In this document: positions 38,650 through 48,970 of the stretch, piece by piece
Layout: each line of letters opens with the position of its first letter
Numbering within the stretch: position 1 is the first letter of the stretch
Source of the DNA: Lachnospiraceae bacterium
GTDB taxonomy: Bacteria; Bacillota; Clostridia; Lachnospirales; Lachnospiraceae
Direction of reading: 5' to 3'
NCBI GenBank assembly: GCA_014804365.1
Contig: JAAUZX010000024.1
Coordinates: 19,470 to 83,469 of the forward strand
DNA: 64,000 bases
Program-made: the position numbers and the translations under genes
Notes under the pieces: model-generated
What the model saw: only the letters and a program-made list of their open reading frames with translations
The model's database searches: none
Told to the model about the DNA's origin: nothing

Positions 38650-39675
38650 ATGTTACAGCAAGTTATGACCGCACCGGGAGAAATTGAATTTCATGAGGTT
38701 CCTATGCCGGAAGCGGGGGAGAATCAAGTACTGATTAAGATCATGAATATCGGGATCTGCGGCTCTGATATTCATGTTTATCACGGGAAGCATCCGTTTA
38801 CTTCTTATCCGGTGACACAGGGACATGAAGTGTCGGGCGAGATTATGGCACTTGGTGCAAAGGTGGAAGGATTTCATGTAGGGCAGAAGGTGACTATCGA
38901 GCCGCAGGTATATTGCGGACATTGCCATCCGTGCAGACATGGTAAATATAATCTCTGCGAGGAATTAAAGGTTATGGGATTCCAGACTACGGGAACGGCT
39001 TCGGAATATTTTGCAGTGGACGCTTCTAAGGCTACGCCGATTCCTGAGGATATGTCTTATGAGGAAGGAGCCATGATCGAGCCTTTGGCGGTAGCTGTGC
39101 ATGGTGTCAAGCAGGTGGGAGACGTACGGGGCATGAATATCGTGGTTATCGGTGCAGGCCCTATCGGTAATCTTGTAGCGCAGACCGCTAAGGGAATGGG
39201 CGCGGCAAAGGTCATGATTACGGATGTGAGCGATCTTCGGCTGGAGAAGGCAAAAGAGTGCGGAATAGATGTCGGTGTCAATACAACGAAAACAGATTTC
39301 GGCGAGGCTATGCTGGCGGCTTTCGGTCCCGACAAGGCGGATGTGATCTATGACTGTGCGGGAAATAACATTACCATGGGTCAGGCAATCAAGTATGCCA
39401 GAAAGGGAAGCACGATCGTTCTGGTAGCTGTTTTTGCGGGGATGGCGGAGATCGATCTTGCAGTAGCCAACGACCATGAGCTGGATATCAAAAGTACCAT
39501 GATGTACCGGCATGACGATTATATTGACGGTATTCGACTTGTTAACGAGAATAAGGTCTTTTTGAAACCGTTGATTTCCAAAACTTTTGCGTTCAAGGAT
39601 TATCTGAAGGCATATCAGTACATAGATGACAATCGGGAAACCACGATGAAAGTGATTATCAATGTGCAGGAATAG
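38650..39675 (+). CDS. zinc-dependent medium-chain alcohol/polyol dehydrogenase
   Basis: 'GICGSDIHVYHGKHPFTSYPVTQGHEVSGEI', 'CGHCHPCRHGKYNLC', 'VIGAGPIGNL'. Confidence 0.93.
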   Translation: MLQQVMTAPGEIEFHEVPMPEAGENQVLIKIMNIGICGSDIHVYHGKHPFTSYPVTQGHEVSGEIMALGAKVEGFHVGQKVTIEPQVYCGHCHPCRHGKYNLCEELKVMGFQTTGTASEYFAVDASKATPIPEDMSYEEGAMIEPLAVAVHGVKQVGDVRGMNIVVIGAGPIGNLVAQTAKGMGAAKVMITDVSDLRLEKAKECGIDVGVNTTKTDFGEAMLAAFGPDKADVIYDCAGNNITMGQAIKYARKGSTIVLVAVFAGMAEIDLAVANDHELDIKSTMMYRHDDYIDGIRLVNENKVFLKPLISKTFAFKDYLKAYQYIDDNRETTMKVIINVQE

Positions 39676-39701
39676 ATTGAAAAATCAGAGATTTTTCAAT
39701 C
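39675..39701. repeat. perfect 12-bp inverted repeat with 3-nt loop between the dehydrogenase and transporter genes
   Basis: gattgaaaaatc-aga-gatttttcaatc. Confidence 0.85.
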
Positions 39702-39787
39702 GCAAGTTTGTGCTTGCGCCCAAACTCGCAGGTTGAGCAAGAATGAGGGATTAATATGAATGATATGCAGTTATAATAGGAGGGCTT

Positions 39788-41155
39788 ATGGGAAGCAAAG
39801 ACGAAAGCGGGAGAGTGCCGCTGATCAGTAAAATAGCATATGGATTCGGTGATGTGGGATGTAATTTCAGTTGGATGTTTGTAAGTAATTTTTTAATGAT
39901 TTTCTATACGGACGTGTTCGGGATCAGTATGGCAGCAGTATCGGGACTCATGTTGTTCTCCAGATTCTGGGATGCCATTAATGACCCGATCATAGGTGGG
40001 CTTACGGATAAGACGAAGTCCAGATGGGGACGTTACAGACCTTGGCTCCTCATTGCGGCACCGATTACGGCGATTATTCTGGCAATGACGTTCTGGGCGC
40101 ATCCGGATTGGCCGAATACTGCGAAAATCGTGTATATGACGATTACATACTGCCTGCTGGTGTTAGGGTATACCTGTGTCAATATTCCGTACGGAACCTT
40201 GTGCGGTGCCATGACGCAGAATATCGATGAGCGCGCGGCAATCAATACCTCCCGCTCTGTGGCGGCGATGATAGCGATCGGCATCATCAATATTATTACG
40301 GTTCCTCTGGTTACGAAGTTCGGAAGCAGTAATGCGGGACACGGTTATCTAACCGTGGCAGTTTTATACGGATGTATTTTCGCGGCATGTCATTTCTTCT
40401 GTTTTGCGAAGACTAAAGAAGTAGTGGAAGTTCCCGAGAAGGAGAAGACACCGATCAAGGTACAGTTAAAAGCAGTCTCGCAGAATAAGCCCTATCTGTT
40501 GGCGTTGGTGGGACAGATTCTTTTTGGATTTACTCTTTACGGGAGAAATGCGGATATTTTATATTACTTTACTTATGTGGAAGGCAATGCGGCGTACTAT
40601 ACCACATATTCCATGTGCATTATCATTCCTTCCGTGATTGGAGCGGCTTGTTTCCAGCCCGTCTTCCATAAGACAAATAATAAAGGAAGAACGGCTTCTA
40701 TCTTCGCACTCCTGACGGGAGTCTGTATGCTGGCGCTCTATATGTTTAATGTAAATGAAAGCCCGATTTGGTTTTATGCATTTTCGGCGTTGACACAGCT
40801 CTTTTTCTCCGGATTCAATACGGCAATCTATGCGATCATTCCGGATTGCGCGGAGTATGGACAGTGGAAGACAGGGCTTCGTAATGACGGTTTTCAGTAC
40901 GCCTTCATTTCTTTGGGAAATAAGGTGGGAATGGCGCTTGGAACTTCCTTGCTTGCAGGACTGCTCGGAAAATACGGCTATGTGGCGAATCAGGAGCAGA
41001 ATGCGGCAGTGGTCGGCATCATGAAACATGCGTTCACGACGGTTCCGGGTGCGTTGTGGATCGTGACGGCGGTAGTGCTTTATTTCTATCGGTTGAATAA
41101 GACACGGTATAATGAGATCGTGAAAGAATTGGCAGACAGGAAGAATGAAGGATAA
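39788..41155 (+). CDS. GPH (glycoside-pentoside-hexuronide):cation symporter family MFS transporter
   Basis: 'FWDAINDPIIGGLTDKTKSRWGRYRPWLL', 12 TM pattern, 'DCAEYGQWKTGLRNDG'. Confidence 0.93.
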   Translation: MGSKDESGRVPLISKIAYGFGDVGCNFSWMFVSNFLMIFYTDVFGISMAAVSGLMLFSRFWDAINDPIIGGLTDKTKSRWGRYRPWLLIAAPITAIILAMTFWAHPDWPNTAKIVYMTITYCLLVLGYTCVNIPYGTLCGAMTQNIDERAAINTSRSVAAMIAIGIINIITVPLVTKFGSSNAGHGYLTVAVLYGCIFAACHFFCFAKTKEVVEVPEKEKTPIKVQLKAVSQNKPYLLALVGQILFGFTLYGRNADILYYFTYVEGNAAYYTTYSMCIIIPSVIGAACFQPVFHKTNNKGRTASIFALLTGVCMLALYMFNVNESPIWFYAFSALTQLFFSGFNTAIYAIIPDCAEYGQWKTGLRNDGFQYAFISLGNKVGMALGTSLLAGLLGKYGYVANQEQNAAVVGIMKHAFTTVPGALWIVTAVVLYFYRLNKTRYNEIVKELADRKNEG

Positions 41156-41228
41156 TTTTATGGCAGCAGTCTCGCTTGATGATCTAGTGTGAGCGAGACT
41201 GCATGCTTTGTAAGGCAAAGTGAGTGGG

Positions 41229-44200
41229 CTATGAAGCCTGTGGCGTGTCGGGGTATAGATCTGCGATAGATCGAGCTGTTCCCGAAGCTACGGATATCGT
41301 GTCATAGGTTACGGGTGCCTTGTTGTATGTGATCGCCACATTATGGTTCTTTCCTTCAGCACCCGGAGCGTATAAGAGCAGCAGCAATACATAATCGCTG
41401 ACCGATTCCCTGTGGCGCAGAAGTGGAGAATCCACGTTGATATCCGTGATCGCAATGGTTATCAGATCGCCGGTTTCACTGCCGTCGATATGGGGCTCAT
41501 AAGCGTATGTGTGTGGTAATCCGTTGTAATAGATATATTGGCAGTCATTTTCCGTAATTACATACCATTTGCCCGAGTCGCAGGAATCCAGTAGATCCCG
41601 GAGAGCAGTTGATACGTCCTGCTTAGAGATTCGAGTTAAATCCAGAATGCTCGGGGCAGAGGAGGAACGGAAATAGTCGTCATCAGGGATAGAGTCGTCG
41701 TTAATGTCTTGGATTATTTCGGCGGCCTCCTCTGTACTCAGATATTCCACACGGACAATATCATTATTTTTATCACGAACCAGCCGCAGATCAACAGTCC
41801 CGCGTTCGTTATAGTTAAAATTCTCGAAAGAACCGTCTGATCTTATATCCACCAGGAGGCGGATGCGGGCATTATGGTAATAGTAAGCATCTTTGATAGT
41901 GATAATGTCATTTTGGTTGTACTCGTCCAGCAGTCCTTTATTTTCCAAATAATCACTTAAATATTCGTAGGAAGAATCAGTATTTTGAAACTCATCCCAC
42001 TCGTTAAAGTAATCATCATTATCCATAAAGTCGGTATCATCGAATATATCCTCATCTTCATCAGACAAAATGTAGAAATAGTTGGGTTTGCCGTCATTTT
42101 TACATCTTTCAAGCCATCTTTTCCTTGATTCTTCATCCAGTTCTCCGGATAAAACGGCGAAGAAGTTAACTTTGTCTTCCTCATATGCTTTGAGGGTATA
42201 ATGGTCTACGATATTCTTTTCTCTCTGCGTATCCGACATATCTGTACGTTCGAACATACCTATGCAACATGCAAAGAATGAGATGTTTTCCTCCTCAAAC
42301 ATCCGATCGAGATATTCCTGCTGTGTCTTTTCATCTAACTCTAAGAAAACAGCTCCGAAGTAGGTCAGCATTTCTTCATCATAGTATTTTCCTGCTAAAG
42401 AATCCATATTGGTCTCACCTACATATTCCATGCTGACAATGAAGGGATATTCTAACGGGCGAGAAGCAGATTTCGCTGCGTTTGGTGCCATGCGTTCGAT
42501 CAGTGCGGTGACTGCTGACATTGCCATTGCATCTGATATATATTTTTCTGATTTTGCACTGAAGAAGACAGGCATTGTGCTCTGGTCAGACAGGGTGATC
42601 AGTGTACCGTTGTATTTGCTCTGCGCTTCTGCGGTCAGGTTATAACCGATCTCAATGATATAGGGAGCTTGGTAGTATGCTGCCTGTGTGTAGTTGTACA
42701 GAGTTACGGAGCCACCGGTTGTGGAATCATCGGTTACAAAACCAATGTTTCCGGAGCTGTAGATTTCCTGAATATCGTCACCGGATCGGTAAGCTTCCTG
42801 AATTTCCGTGGAGGCAGCAATTACGATATCCATATCTTCCTGCGTCATCCTACCGTTTTCCAGTGCTGTTCGACACTGGGTCGTGATATGGCGGACAAGG
42901 TTCTTCATCTCATAAGCGGTCCATGAACCAAATGAGTGGTACTCATCTTTACGGACGAGAACAAGATTGCTGTAGCCATTCGTAACAGTGGAAAGCGGTT
43001 TGTCCATTTCGGTAGCGCCGCCTGTAAGAATATAGAAGATTCCGTCTTCATATTCGATGCTGTAATCCGGTGTCTGACTGATGGCATTGGAATTCTGTGC
43101 CGCAGTATTTCCGGTATTAGCCGCAGTTTGGCTGTCTGAGGAATCGATAGTACTGTTCGTTGTTTCGCCATCGGATGAGCTCGTAGTGTCGGTTAGCGTT
43201 ATGCGGTCAGTCGATGATTTCGTGGTAGGCGCTGCATATGCGCCGAGAACCGCTGCACCGCCGACTAATATGCCCGTAATAAATACGGCGGCAGTTTGTA
43301 CTGCTTTGGGAATTTTCTTGTATTTCATGATTGCATCCAACCGTCCTTTCAATAATTCCTTGCTTTCGTTTAAGGTAACGGAAGCCAGCGTGTCCTGATA
43401 GGAACCGCCTGTGCCAATGGCATTTAGCAGCGTGTCACCGTAAGATCTGCGCGATTTGTCGGAAAGTGTCGCAATAACTCTCTCATCACAGGAGAGTTCG
43501 CAAGTCCGATTGATCTCGCGACCCATCAGGTAAGCGAAGGGATTAAACCAGTGCAGACAGATGGTAAACTGCACCAGCCATTTATAGAACATGTCCCGCC
43601 TTTTATAATGAATCAGTTCGTGCAGTACCGTGTAATAGAAATCATCTTCCGAAAGATCGATTGTCGGAAGCACAACACGGGCGTGTGTGAATCCGATTAA
43701 CAAGGGTGATGATACGAGATCGTTTACGCATAATTCGACAGTGCCCTTAATATGATTTTCGGCCATGATCTGTCCGAAACGTTCCAACAGGATGATATCA
43801 TCTACAGGTTTGCTTCCGGCGATGACATATTTCACAAAACTCTGATAGACGGTGATCTTGCGCACAAACAAAAGTAGCGCAGCGACCAGCCAGAGTATGC
43901 AGAGTGCTTGAACGGTATTTTCCGGTACGCGGTGTGTCGGTTTGCTTTCTGATATATCATCGACAGATTGCGGAAAATTATCGTTGCCGATTCTGGAGTA
44001 TGTTATGTCAACTTTGGCTGCCGGATTGTCCATACTGTCTGTTGCAGTATCTTTTTTAGTGGAAGAGTCTTCTGTATTCGATTCGATATCGGCATTGTCG
44101 TTGCTGTCTGTATAGGCGGCAAAGTCCTCAGCATTCGGTTCGATATCTGCATTATTGTGGCTGTCTATATGGGTAGGAGAGTAAGCTCCTGATTGTTCCA

Positions 44201-44411
44201 TCAGCTGTTCCGCATGCCTGAAAAGGTTTCCTATCAAGCTTGTTTCAGATGTTATAGGAAGGAGAAGGCGGGCAATTACCAGAAGCCAGATATAGTACTG
44301 CCAGCGTTTGCTCAGCCGGTTTCGGTATAACGGACGGCAGACGAAAAGAATCATGATCAATATAGTTCCCGAAAGCGACAGGGATAAAAATGTTTTAAAT
44401 AATTCAAGCAT
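41229..44411 (-). CDS. BlaR1-like M56 family metallopeptidase with long extracytoplasmic region (1060 aa)
   Basis: 'TVLHELIHYKRRD', 'INRTCELSCDERVI', N-terminal TMs; large C-terminal region without a recognisable beta-lactam-sensor motif. Confidence 0.87.
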   Translation of the reverse strand: MLELFKTFLSLSLSGTILIMILFVCRPLYRNRLSKRWQYYIWLLVIARLLLPITSETSLIGNLFRHAEQLMEQSGAYSPTHIDSHNNADIEPNAEDFAAYTDSNDNADIESNTEDSSTKKDTATDSMDNPAAKVDITYSRIGNDNFPQSVDDISESKPTHRVPENTVQALCILWLVAALLLFVRKITVYQSFVKYVIAGSKPVDDIILLERFGQIMAENHIKGTVELCVNDLVSSPLLIGFTHARVVLPTIDLSEDDFYYTVLHELIHYKRRDMFYKWLVQFTICLHWFNPFAYLMGREINRTCELSCDERVIATLSDKSRRSYGDTLLNAIGTGGSYQDTLASVTLNESKELLKGRLDAIMKYKKIPKAVQTAAVFITGILVGGAAVLGAYAAPTTKSSTDRITLTDTTSSSDGETTNSTIDSSDSQTAANTGNTAAQNSNAISQTPDYSIEYEDGIFYILTGGATEMDKPLSTVTNGYSNLVLVRKDEYHSFGSWTAYEMKNLVRHITTQCRTALENGRMTQEDMDIVIAASTEIQEAYRSGDDIQEIYSSGNIGFVTDDSTTGGSVTLYNYTQAAYYQAPYIIEIGYNLTAEAQSKYNGTLITLSDQSTMPVFFSAKSEKYISDAMAMSAVTALIERMAPNAAKSASRPLEYPFIVSMEYVGETNMDSLAGKYYDEEMLTYFGAVFLELDEKTQQEYLDRMFEEENISFFACCIGMFERTDMSDTQREKNIVDHYTLKAYEEDKVNFFAVLSGELDEESRKRWLERCKNDGKPNYFYILSDEDEDIFDDTDFMDNDDYFNEWDEFQNTDSSYEYLSDYLENKGLLDEYNQNDIITIKDAYYYHNARIRLLVDIRSDGSFENFNYNERGTVDLRLVRDKNNDIVRVEYLSTEEAAEIIQDINDDSIPDDDYFRSSSAPSILDLTRISKQDVSTALRDLLDSCDSGKWYVITENDCQYIYYNGLPHTYAYEPHIDGSETGDLITIAITDINVDSPLLRHRESVSDYVLLLLLYAPGAEGKNHNVAITYNKAPVTYDTISVASGTARSIADLYPDTPQAS

Positions 44412-44500
44412 GTTTAGCAGTCCTCCATACAGATGTAGTGCTTGGTGCTGTCAGTGCAATGGTTTGCTTATGTAATCAGAAATTCCATGTATATGACGAC

Positions 44501-44902
44501 TTAGGATTCGTGTTTAGTATCATGTGAGATTTCGGCGTTTAATTCGTCCCAGTATTTCTTCAAATCTTCGTAATCCGCGGCGGACAGCAGTTCCTTCTGT
44601 ATCAATGCGGAGACAAGACCCTTAGCATTGCCTTCATAGACTTTGTGGAGAAATGTTTCTGTCTGGGAAGACTGGTATTCGTCTGCGGATACGATCGCCG
44701 TGTATTTGTTCCGGTGTCCGATCTTATTGGTTTTCAGAAGTCCCTTGTCGATCAGACGTGAAAGCAGGGTGATGATGGTATTCTTCGTCCAATCCATTCC
44801 CTTCCTTGACAGTGCTGTGACGATCTCAGCATAAAGCGCCGTCCCGCCGTTTGCCCAGATCACTTTCATCAGTTCCAGTTCATAGTCCGATATCTGCTGC
44901 AT
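44501..44902 (-). CDS. BlaI/MecI/CopY family transcriptional repressor
   Basis: 'MQQISDYELELMKVIWANGGTALYAEIVTALSRKGMDWTKNTIITLLSRLIDKGLLKTNK'. Confidence 0.93.
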   Translation of the reverse strand: MQQISDYELELMKVIWANGGTALYAEIVTALSRKGMDWTKNTIITLLSRLIDKGLLKTNKIGHRNKYTAIVSADEYQSSQTETFLHKVYEGNAKGLVSALIQKELLSAADYEDLKKYWDELNAEISHDTKHES

Positions 44903-45187
44903 GGTATAGCCTCCCTTTATATGTTTAATATAAGCGTACAAGATGTAATCTAAACAAAAGATAACACTTTGAACGCTTAGTGTCAATACTTATTTTGATG
45001 TATTGAAGAACACATTAAAGAACGAAAGAAGTTGATTGTATTTAAAAATATGGTATTGTACTATTAGAGGTGAGTCCTACCGTAAAGTGGACTGCTAAAA
45101 GAGTTAGTGACTCTGATGGAGTTACTACACAAATAGTTATGTGAAAACGACTAAATTTGACAAAATGGCACAATATGGAGGCAGCAT

Positions 45188-46057
45188 ATGGAATTAGCGG
45201 TTTTATCTGATATACATGGCAATTACGAGGCGTTTCAGAGATGTGTGGAGTATGTTTTGGAGAGAGATATCGACACGTTTCTCTTTCTAGGCGACTATCT
45301 GGGCGAATTTCCGTATCCGCAGAAAACGATGGAGATACTATATTCTCTCAATGAGAAATACAAATGCTTTTTTATTAGAGGAAATAAAGAAGATTACTGG
45401 CTCAGCCGGAGATATGACGACGATTGTGTATGGAAAAACGGCAATTCAACCGTGGGAGCCATGAAATACTGTTATGCAAATCAGACCGAGAAGGATATTG
45501 AATTTTTTAAGAATCTTCCGATCTGTCAGGAGATCATACTTGAGGGTGCCGCGCCGATCATGGCCTGCCATGGTTCGCCCGATAGAAATAATGAGAAATT
45601 ACTTCCCAACCATGTAAAGACTAAAAGTATTATTGATCAATGCCCGGATCGGTATATTATCTGCGGGCACACACATGTACAGAACGCGACGGAGTATGGT
45701 GATAAAATTGTCCTGAACCCAGGAGCGGTAGGTGTATCCTTACATAGCGGCGGCAAAGCGCAGTTTATGATTCTGCGGCAGAATATGTATGAGTGGGAAT
45801 ATGAATTTATCAGTCTGGATTATGACAAAGCGAAAGTCATAAAAGAGTTGCATGAATCAGGACTTCATGATATAGCGCCATATTGGAGTATGGTGACAAG
45901 ACATTTGATGCTTACCGGAGAGGTATCGCATGGAACCGTTTTGTTCAAAACAATGGAACTATGCAGGGAGGAAAACGGTGCGTGCGATTGGTATGATGTT
46001 CCCGAGAAATATTGGGAAAAGGCTGTTGAGGAACTGCTGGGTCAGGAGTCAGTCTAA
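45188..46057 (+). CDS. metallophosphoesterase (YfcE/calcineurin-like)
   Basis: 'AVLSDIHGNYEAFQR', 'FLGDYLGEFPYP', 'IRGNKED', 'ICGHTHVQ'. Confidence 0.93.
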   Translation: MELAVLSDIHGNYEAFQRCVEYVLERDIDTFLFLGDYLGEFPYPQKTMEILYSLNEKYKCFFIRGNKEDYWLSRRYDDDCVWKNGNSTVGAMKYCYANQTEKDIEFFKNLPICQEIILEGAAPIMACHGSPDRNNEKLLPNHVKTKSIIDQCPDRYIICGHTHVQNATEYGDKIVLNPGAVGVSLHSGGKAQFMILRQNMYEWEYEFISLDYDKAKVIKELHESGLHDIAPYWSMVTRHLMLTGEVSHGTVLFKTMELCREENGACDWYDVPEKYWEKAVEELLGQESV

Positions 46058-47605
46058 TTCTACCCTATATTCATGCGGATAATAATTTTGCAACTCGTCC
46101 ACGTCAGTTTCTTTTCCGCCATATGTCTTCAACCAATTTTCATAGTTTGGGTTATTCCAAACCGTACCATCTTCGAAAACAACTTGTTTTAAACAAAGTA
46201 ACGAGTATGCGACTTGATTAGCTTCACCATTTCCGATTTTCGGAAGATTCTTCATTATTTCACCATCATACAGAGACCAGCCGCCGCGATAGTCCTCTGT
46301 TTGATTGGATAAAATATTCTCCTTTGTCCGAACAATATTTTCAAAGCTGCTTTCCGCACTGCTATCAAGAAAATTCCAATACAACTTTAACGGCGCGCCG
46401 TTCTCGCTATAAGCTAACATACAATACTGCGCTTCTATAATGGTTCGATCTGTATTGTTTGTAAGTATATCGTGAATATAAGGAGCTCCGTCCTCGTAAT
46501 GGAGAATATCTGCGCTTTCATGGGTAATTGTCATAGCGCTTTTTCTCTCTGCAATAACTGCTCCTTTTTTATCTGTAACGATATCCTTCGCATTTGTTTG
46601 CGGATCACTGATAGCAAACGCATCATCAGAGTTTCTATCAGTTGAAGCCTTTGCAGAAGTGGCGAACAAACCGGTGGTGGCGACAACGATTATGCAGGCA
46701 GACAGAAGGGTAACAAGGGTAGTTCGTTTTGTGTTCATAATAGCGGTAATCCTTTCTTCAATAGCATTTTTACTAAAGTTGCTGTAAAACGGTAATAGTC
46801 CGCTTTTCTTTGCTTCCATATTGATCAGCATTAGCGAATAGGCGGATTTCGATTTTTCCCCTAATTGTCTTATAACACTTTCATCACATGCCAACTCAAT
46901 ATCACGGTTGAAAAGAATATACATTACCCAAACAAAAGGATTGAACCAATGAATACATAGGGCGAGTGTTGCAATCAGCTTTGTAAAGGTATCAAAACGA
47001 CAGATATGCACGTATTCATGTGAGAATATATATTGTAACTGATTTACATTCTCCCAGTCTGTTTTTTTCGGCAACAAAATAACGGGGCGGAAAATGCCAT
47101 AGGCCAAAGGTGTAGAAATTCTATCCGATTGTTTTATTGAAATCTTACGTTTCAATGGATGTTCTTTTAACCATTGCACTGCATAAACATTGTTGACCGG
47201 TAAAGCTGTTTGAAATTCCATCCTGCAACGAAAATAAGATATGACGAAAAATACAGCAAAAAGTATCGTTCCGGCACACCAGACAATAAACCAAACAGAA
47301 ACAGATGAGCTATTTGTCGGCAACAGTTCCCTGTCTTGTACTATAACAAAATTTCCTTGTGATATGGCGGGGGTAATGTTGTCTGTTTCTACTTCCCAAA
47401 ATGAGGGCGTGGATATCATGCGGTTCATAAGCGTATATACGCTAAAAACGGACGGAATAGCAAACGGGATAAGCAGTCTTAAAAGTACCACTTTCCACAA
47501 TATAAGAAATGTTTTCTTAGGTAGCTTATTGATTGTTACTGTCCGAATTATCACAATTGCAATAATAAAGGCAGCCCCTGAAAAGCTCACTTCCGGTAAA
47601 GTCAT
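46049..47605 (-). CDS. BlaR1-like M56 family metallopeptidase (528-aa ORF; start may be internal)
   Basis: 'IFSHEYVHICRFD', 'NRDIELACDESVI', multiple N-terminal TMs. Confidence 0.85.
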   Translation of the reverse strand: MTLPEVSFSGAAFIIAIVIIRTVTINKLPKKTFLILWKVVLLRLLIPFAIPSVFSVYTLMNRMISTPSFWEVETDNITPAISQGNFVIVQDRELLPTNSSSVSVWFIVWCAGTILFAVFFVISYFRCRMEFQTALPVNNVYAVQWLKEHPLKRKISIKQSDRISTPLAYGIFRPVILLPKKTDWENVNQLQYIFSHEYVHICRFDTFTKLIATLALCIHWFNPFVWVMYILFNRDIELACDESVIRQLGEKSKSAYSLMLINMEAKKSGLLPFYSNFSKNAIEERITAIMNTKRTTLVTLLSACIIVVATTGLFATSAKASTDRNSDDAFAISDPQTNAKDIVTDKKGAVIAERKSAMTITHESADILHYEDGAPYIHDILTNNTDRTIIEAQYCMLAYSENGAPLKLYWNFLDSSAESSFENIVRTKENILSNQTEDYRGGWSLYDGEIMKNLPKIGNGEANQVAYSLLCLKQVVFEDGTVWNNPNYENWLKTYGGKETDVDELQNYYPHEYRVELD

Positions 47606-47615
47606 GCTTACCACC

Positions 47616-47975
47616 TCATTCCAAATCTGTGACAATCTGCTTTAACTTTTCAATCTGTTCGGCAGAAAGTTTTTTCCTGCTGAGCAGAGCAGCAAACAGC
47701 TTATCCGCTGAACCGTCATAAATCTTGTTGATCAGTTCGTTTGTTTCGGCTTCCTGTACTTCTTCTTTTGGAATCAGTGCATGGCACATGAAATTAGGTT
47801 CAGAGCGCTCGATAGCTCCTTTTTTGATACACCGCTTTATCAATGTATATGTAGTGTTCATGTTCCAGCCGGTTTCTTCTTTCAGAACATCAGATATGTG
47901 TTTTGCGGTTGTATCTCCTTCTCTCCAGAGCACACTCATTACTTTTAATTCGGAATCGAAAAGTTTAATTTCCAT
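47616..47975 (-). CDS. BlaI/MecI/CopY family transcriptional repressor
   Basis: 'MEIKLFDSELKVMSVLWREGDTTAKHISDVLKEETGWNMNTTYTLIKRCIKKGAIER'. Confidence 0.93.
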   Translation of the reverse strand: MEIKLFDSELKVMSVLWREGDTTAKHISDVLKEETGWNMNTTYTLIKRCIKKGAIERSEPNFMCHALIPKEEVQEAETNELINKIYDGSADKLFAALLSRKKLSAEQIEKLKQIVTDLE

Positions 47976-48042
47976 GTTGCTCTCCTTTTCACAAGACGGT
48001 AGTAGTTTGTAATATATAGAATACATTGTTCGTGGAAGATTG

Positions 48043-48066
48043 TCAACACTACTGCAGTAGTGTTGA
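48043..48066. promoter_or_regulatory. perfect 24-bp palindrome, putative BlaI-family operator
   Basis: tcaacactactgcagtagtgttga, upstream of the minus-strand blaI-like gene. Confidence 0.75.
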
Positions 48067-48203
48067 GAGAGAAAGTCATAACTGATCTGATAGAAAGATT
48101 TTTGGGCTCTTTAGGAATTGTGTTCCGGACGAAAGTAGCTTATACTTATATTATTTTATAATTGGTATTGATTACGAAATCGATAGGAAGGAGACAGCGG
48201 CAT

Positions 48204-48821
48204 ATGAGTAAAGATTTAGTTCCGTTTTGGGAGAAATCATATTAGGAATATGATACGATTGCATTTTCCAATGAGCCTAATGTAACCATTACTGAATTTG
48301 AGCATTTGTTGAACGATCAATCAAAAGTGTTGGACGTAGGGTGCGGAGAAGGTCAAAACGCCATATATTTAGCCGGAAAAGGGCATCATGTGGACGCTTT
48401 TGATTTGTCCGAATATGGGATTGCAAAGCTAAAACATAGATGTGAATTATCTAACGTGCAGGTAAACGCATTTACAGCAGATTTAACGACATATCAGTTC
48501 GAACAATGCTATGATATGATTACTTGTTTTGGCACATTACATTTTGTAGATAAGAATGAGTGGAAAAAGTTTATAAAAAACGCAAAAGAATATACGAATA
48601 TGGGCGGTATTCATATCATTCAAATATTTACGGATGTTGTGCCGGCATCTGAGGATATTGCACCATTTGCGATTGGTTTGGCAAAAGATGAGGAAATCAA
48701 AGAACTGTATACTGATTGGGAAATATTACAGTTTAAATCTTATGTGTTCGAAGATGAACATCCGAATGTGCCGAAACATATGCACGCTTCAAATAAAATC
48801 GTTGCCAGAAGAGTAAAGTGA
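48204..48821 (+). pseudogene. class I SAM-dependent methyltransferase (TehB-like) with in-frame TAG at 48243-48245
   Basis: MSKDLVPFWEKSY*EYDTIAFSNEPNVTITEFEHLLNDQSKVLDVGCGEGQNAIYLAGKG; same frame on both sides of the stop. Confidence 0.8.
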
Positions 48822-48970
48822 TAAATTCGGTGGATTGAGAGTTGAATAAAACCCGAAATCGAAGTTTGGTGGAGAGAAAAACAAGATTGCTTTAATCGTA
48901 GCTTTTGCTAAAATCATCTGGCAGGAAACAAAGACTTATAAATAAAATTGGATATTGAAGGGAGAAAAAT

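Noticed and set aside
45060-45187. Imperfect dyads upstream of the metallophosphoesterase
   Set aside because: Too imperfect to distinguish from ordinary promoter-region sequence.
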